Position numbers and translations under genes: made by a program. A stretch of DNA of 64,000 nt from JBDHWG01 sp046328525 (lineage in GTDB: Bacteria; Chloroflexota; Anaerolineae; Epilineales; JAHCIE01): NCBI GenBank assembly GCA_046328525.1, contig JAXLWK010000007.1, positions 62,001 through 126,000 on the forward strand. Reading direction: 5' to 3'. Numbering within the stretch: position 1 is the stretch's first letter; each line of letters starts with the position of its first letter. Positions 63,805 to 64,000 of this stretch are shown here, one piece after another. The notes under the pieces are model-generated. The model was given only the letters and a program-made list of their open reading frames with translations, had not been told where the DNA came from and searched no databases.

Positions 63805-63816
63805 GCATACGTATGC
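63805..63816. promoter_or_regulatory. operator, third copy
   Basis: Perfect palindrome GCATACGTATGC five bases after the -10 box, covering the transcript start, as at 51774-51785. Confidence 0.82.
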
Positions 63817-63898
63817 AGACGACCATACTCACGGGTTAGCTACTCAGTCGCATCAATCACCCGTCTTCAACACACCGCTATCTCATAAGGAGTCGCCG

Positions 63899-64000
63899 AT
63901 GGATCAGCCGACAGCCAGGCCGCAGACGGCCAGCGCCGCCCCCAATCATCCCCGCGTCACACGGGAAGAGATGGAGAAGCGCGTGGCGCGCTTCGAGGAC
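63899..64000 (+). CDS. start of an unidentified gene, cut by the window edge
   Basis: 34 codons are visible: MDQPTARPQTASAAP, then VTREEMEKRVARFED. AAGGAG lies seven bases before the ATG at 63899. No domain can be recognised from this short piece. Its promoter and operator match those of the methyl-transfer and importer operons, so it probably belongs to the same pathway. Confidence 0.7.
   Translation, partial: MDQPTARPQTASAAPNHPRVTREEMEKRVARFED

Overview
The window is GC-rich bacterial DNA, densely coded on both strands, with strong Shine-Dalgarno sites and sigma-70 promoters. The gene content suggests a Chloroflexota-like soil or sediment bacterium: duplicated HyuA/HyuB enzymes, an AAA-like/WD40 membrane protein, a secreted subtilase with PA14 repeats, and corrinoid methyl-transfer genes. 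That assignment is inference; no rRNA or tRNA gene is visible. Both window edges cut a gene.

Left region (1-17.9 kb): a catabolic island for cyclic amide or peptide-like substrates. It holds an M14 carboxypeptidase (partial), a creatinase-like M24 protein, two HyuA/HyuB pairs, a PLP aminotransferase, two amidohydrolases, a Gfo/Idh/MocA oxidoreductase, a TIM-barrel-like protein and a GntR/FCD regulator. A palindrome with core TTGTCGACAA lies at the hyuA1/hyuB1 divergent promoter, twice between hyuB2 and the aminotransferase, and in front of the GntR gene. This outlines one regulon with an autoregulated regulator.

Middle (18-45.7 kb): a mosaic. There is an intact DDE insertion sequence with a 5-bp target duplication, an intact IS256-type element and several broken transposases, plus a PrxQ peroxiredoxin and an AAA/WD40 protein. 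A scattered redox set follows: DoxX, an anti-sigma factor, a cation/proton antiporter, an SDR, a cyclase-family hydrolase, a GMC oxidoreductase, a GH63-like glucosidase, NDH-2 and an ECF sigma factor. A shared promoter-like motif, (T/C)GTAACG-N15/16-AGAC-like, precedes most of these redox genes and the anti-sigma gene. A 1449-residue secreted subtilase with five PA14 repeats sits behind a strong promoter and a long structured leader.

Right region (45.7-64 kb): two divergent transcription units share a control region. On the minus strand are a sugar-type ABC importer, an alpha/beta hydrolase and a tandem SnoaL protein. On the plus strand, an operon of eleven genes encodes a ParB-like/Usp protein, an LDH2-type dehydrogenase, a creatininase-family hydrolase, an SDR, a FucI-like isomerase, and then a complete corrinoid demethylation set: UroD-type methyltransferase, corrinoid protein, methyl-THF methyltransferase, RACo activator, MetV and MetF. 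A second palindrome, GCATACGTATGC, overlaps the start region of both divergent promoters and of the promoter of the last, truncated gene. The most attractive candidate for an undescribed system is this operon: it looks built to import a methylated, probably sugar-like compound, process it, and pass its methyl group to tetrahydrofolate.
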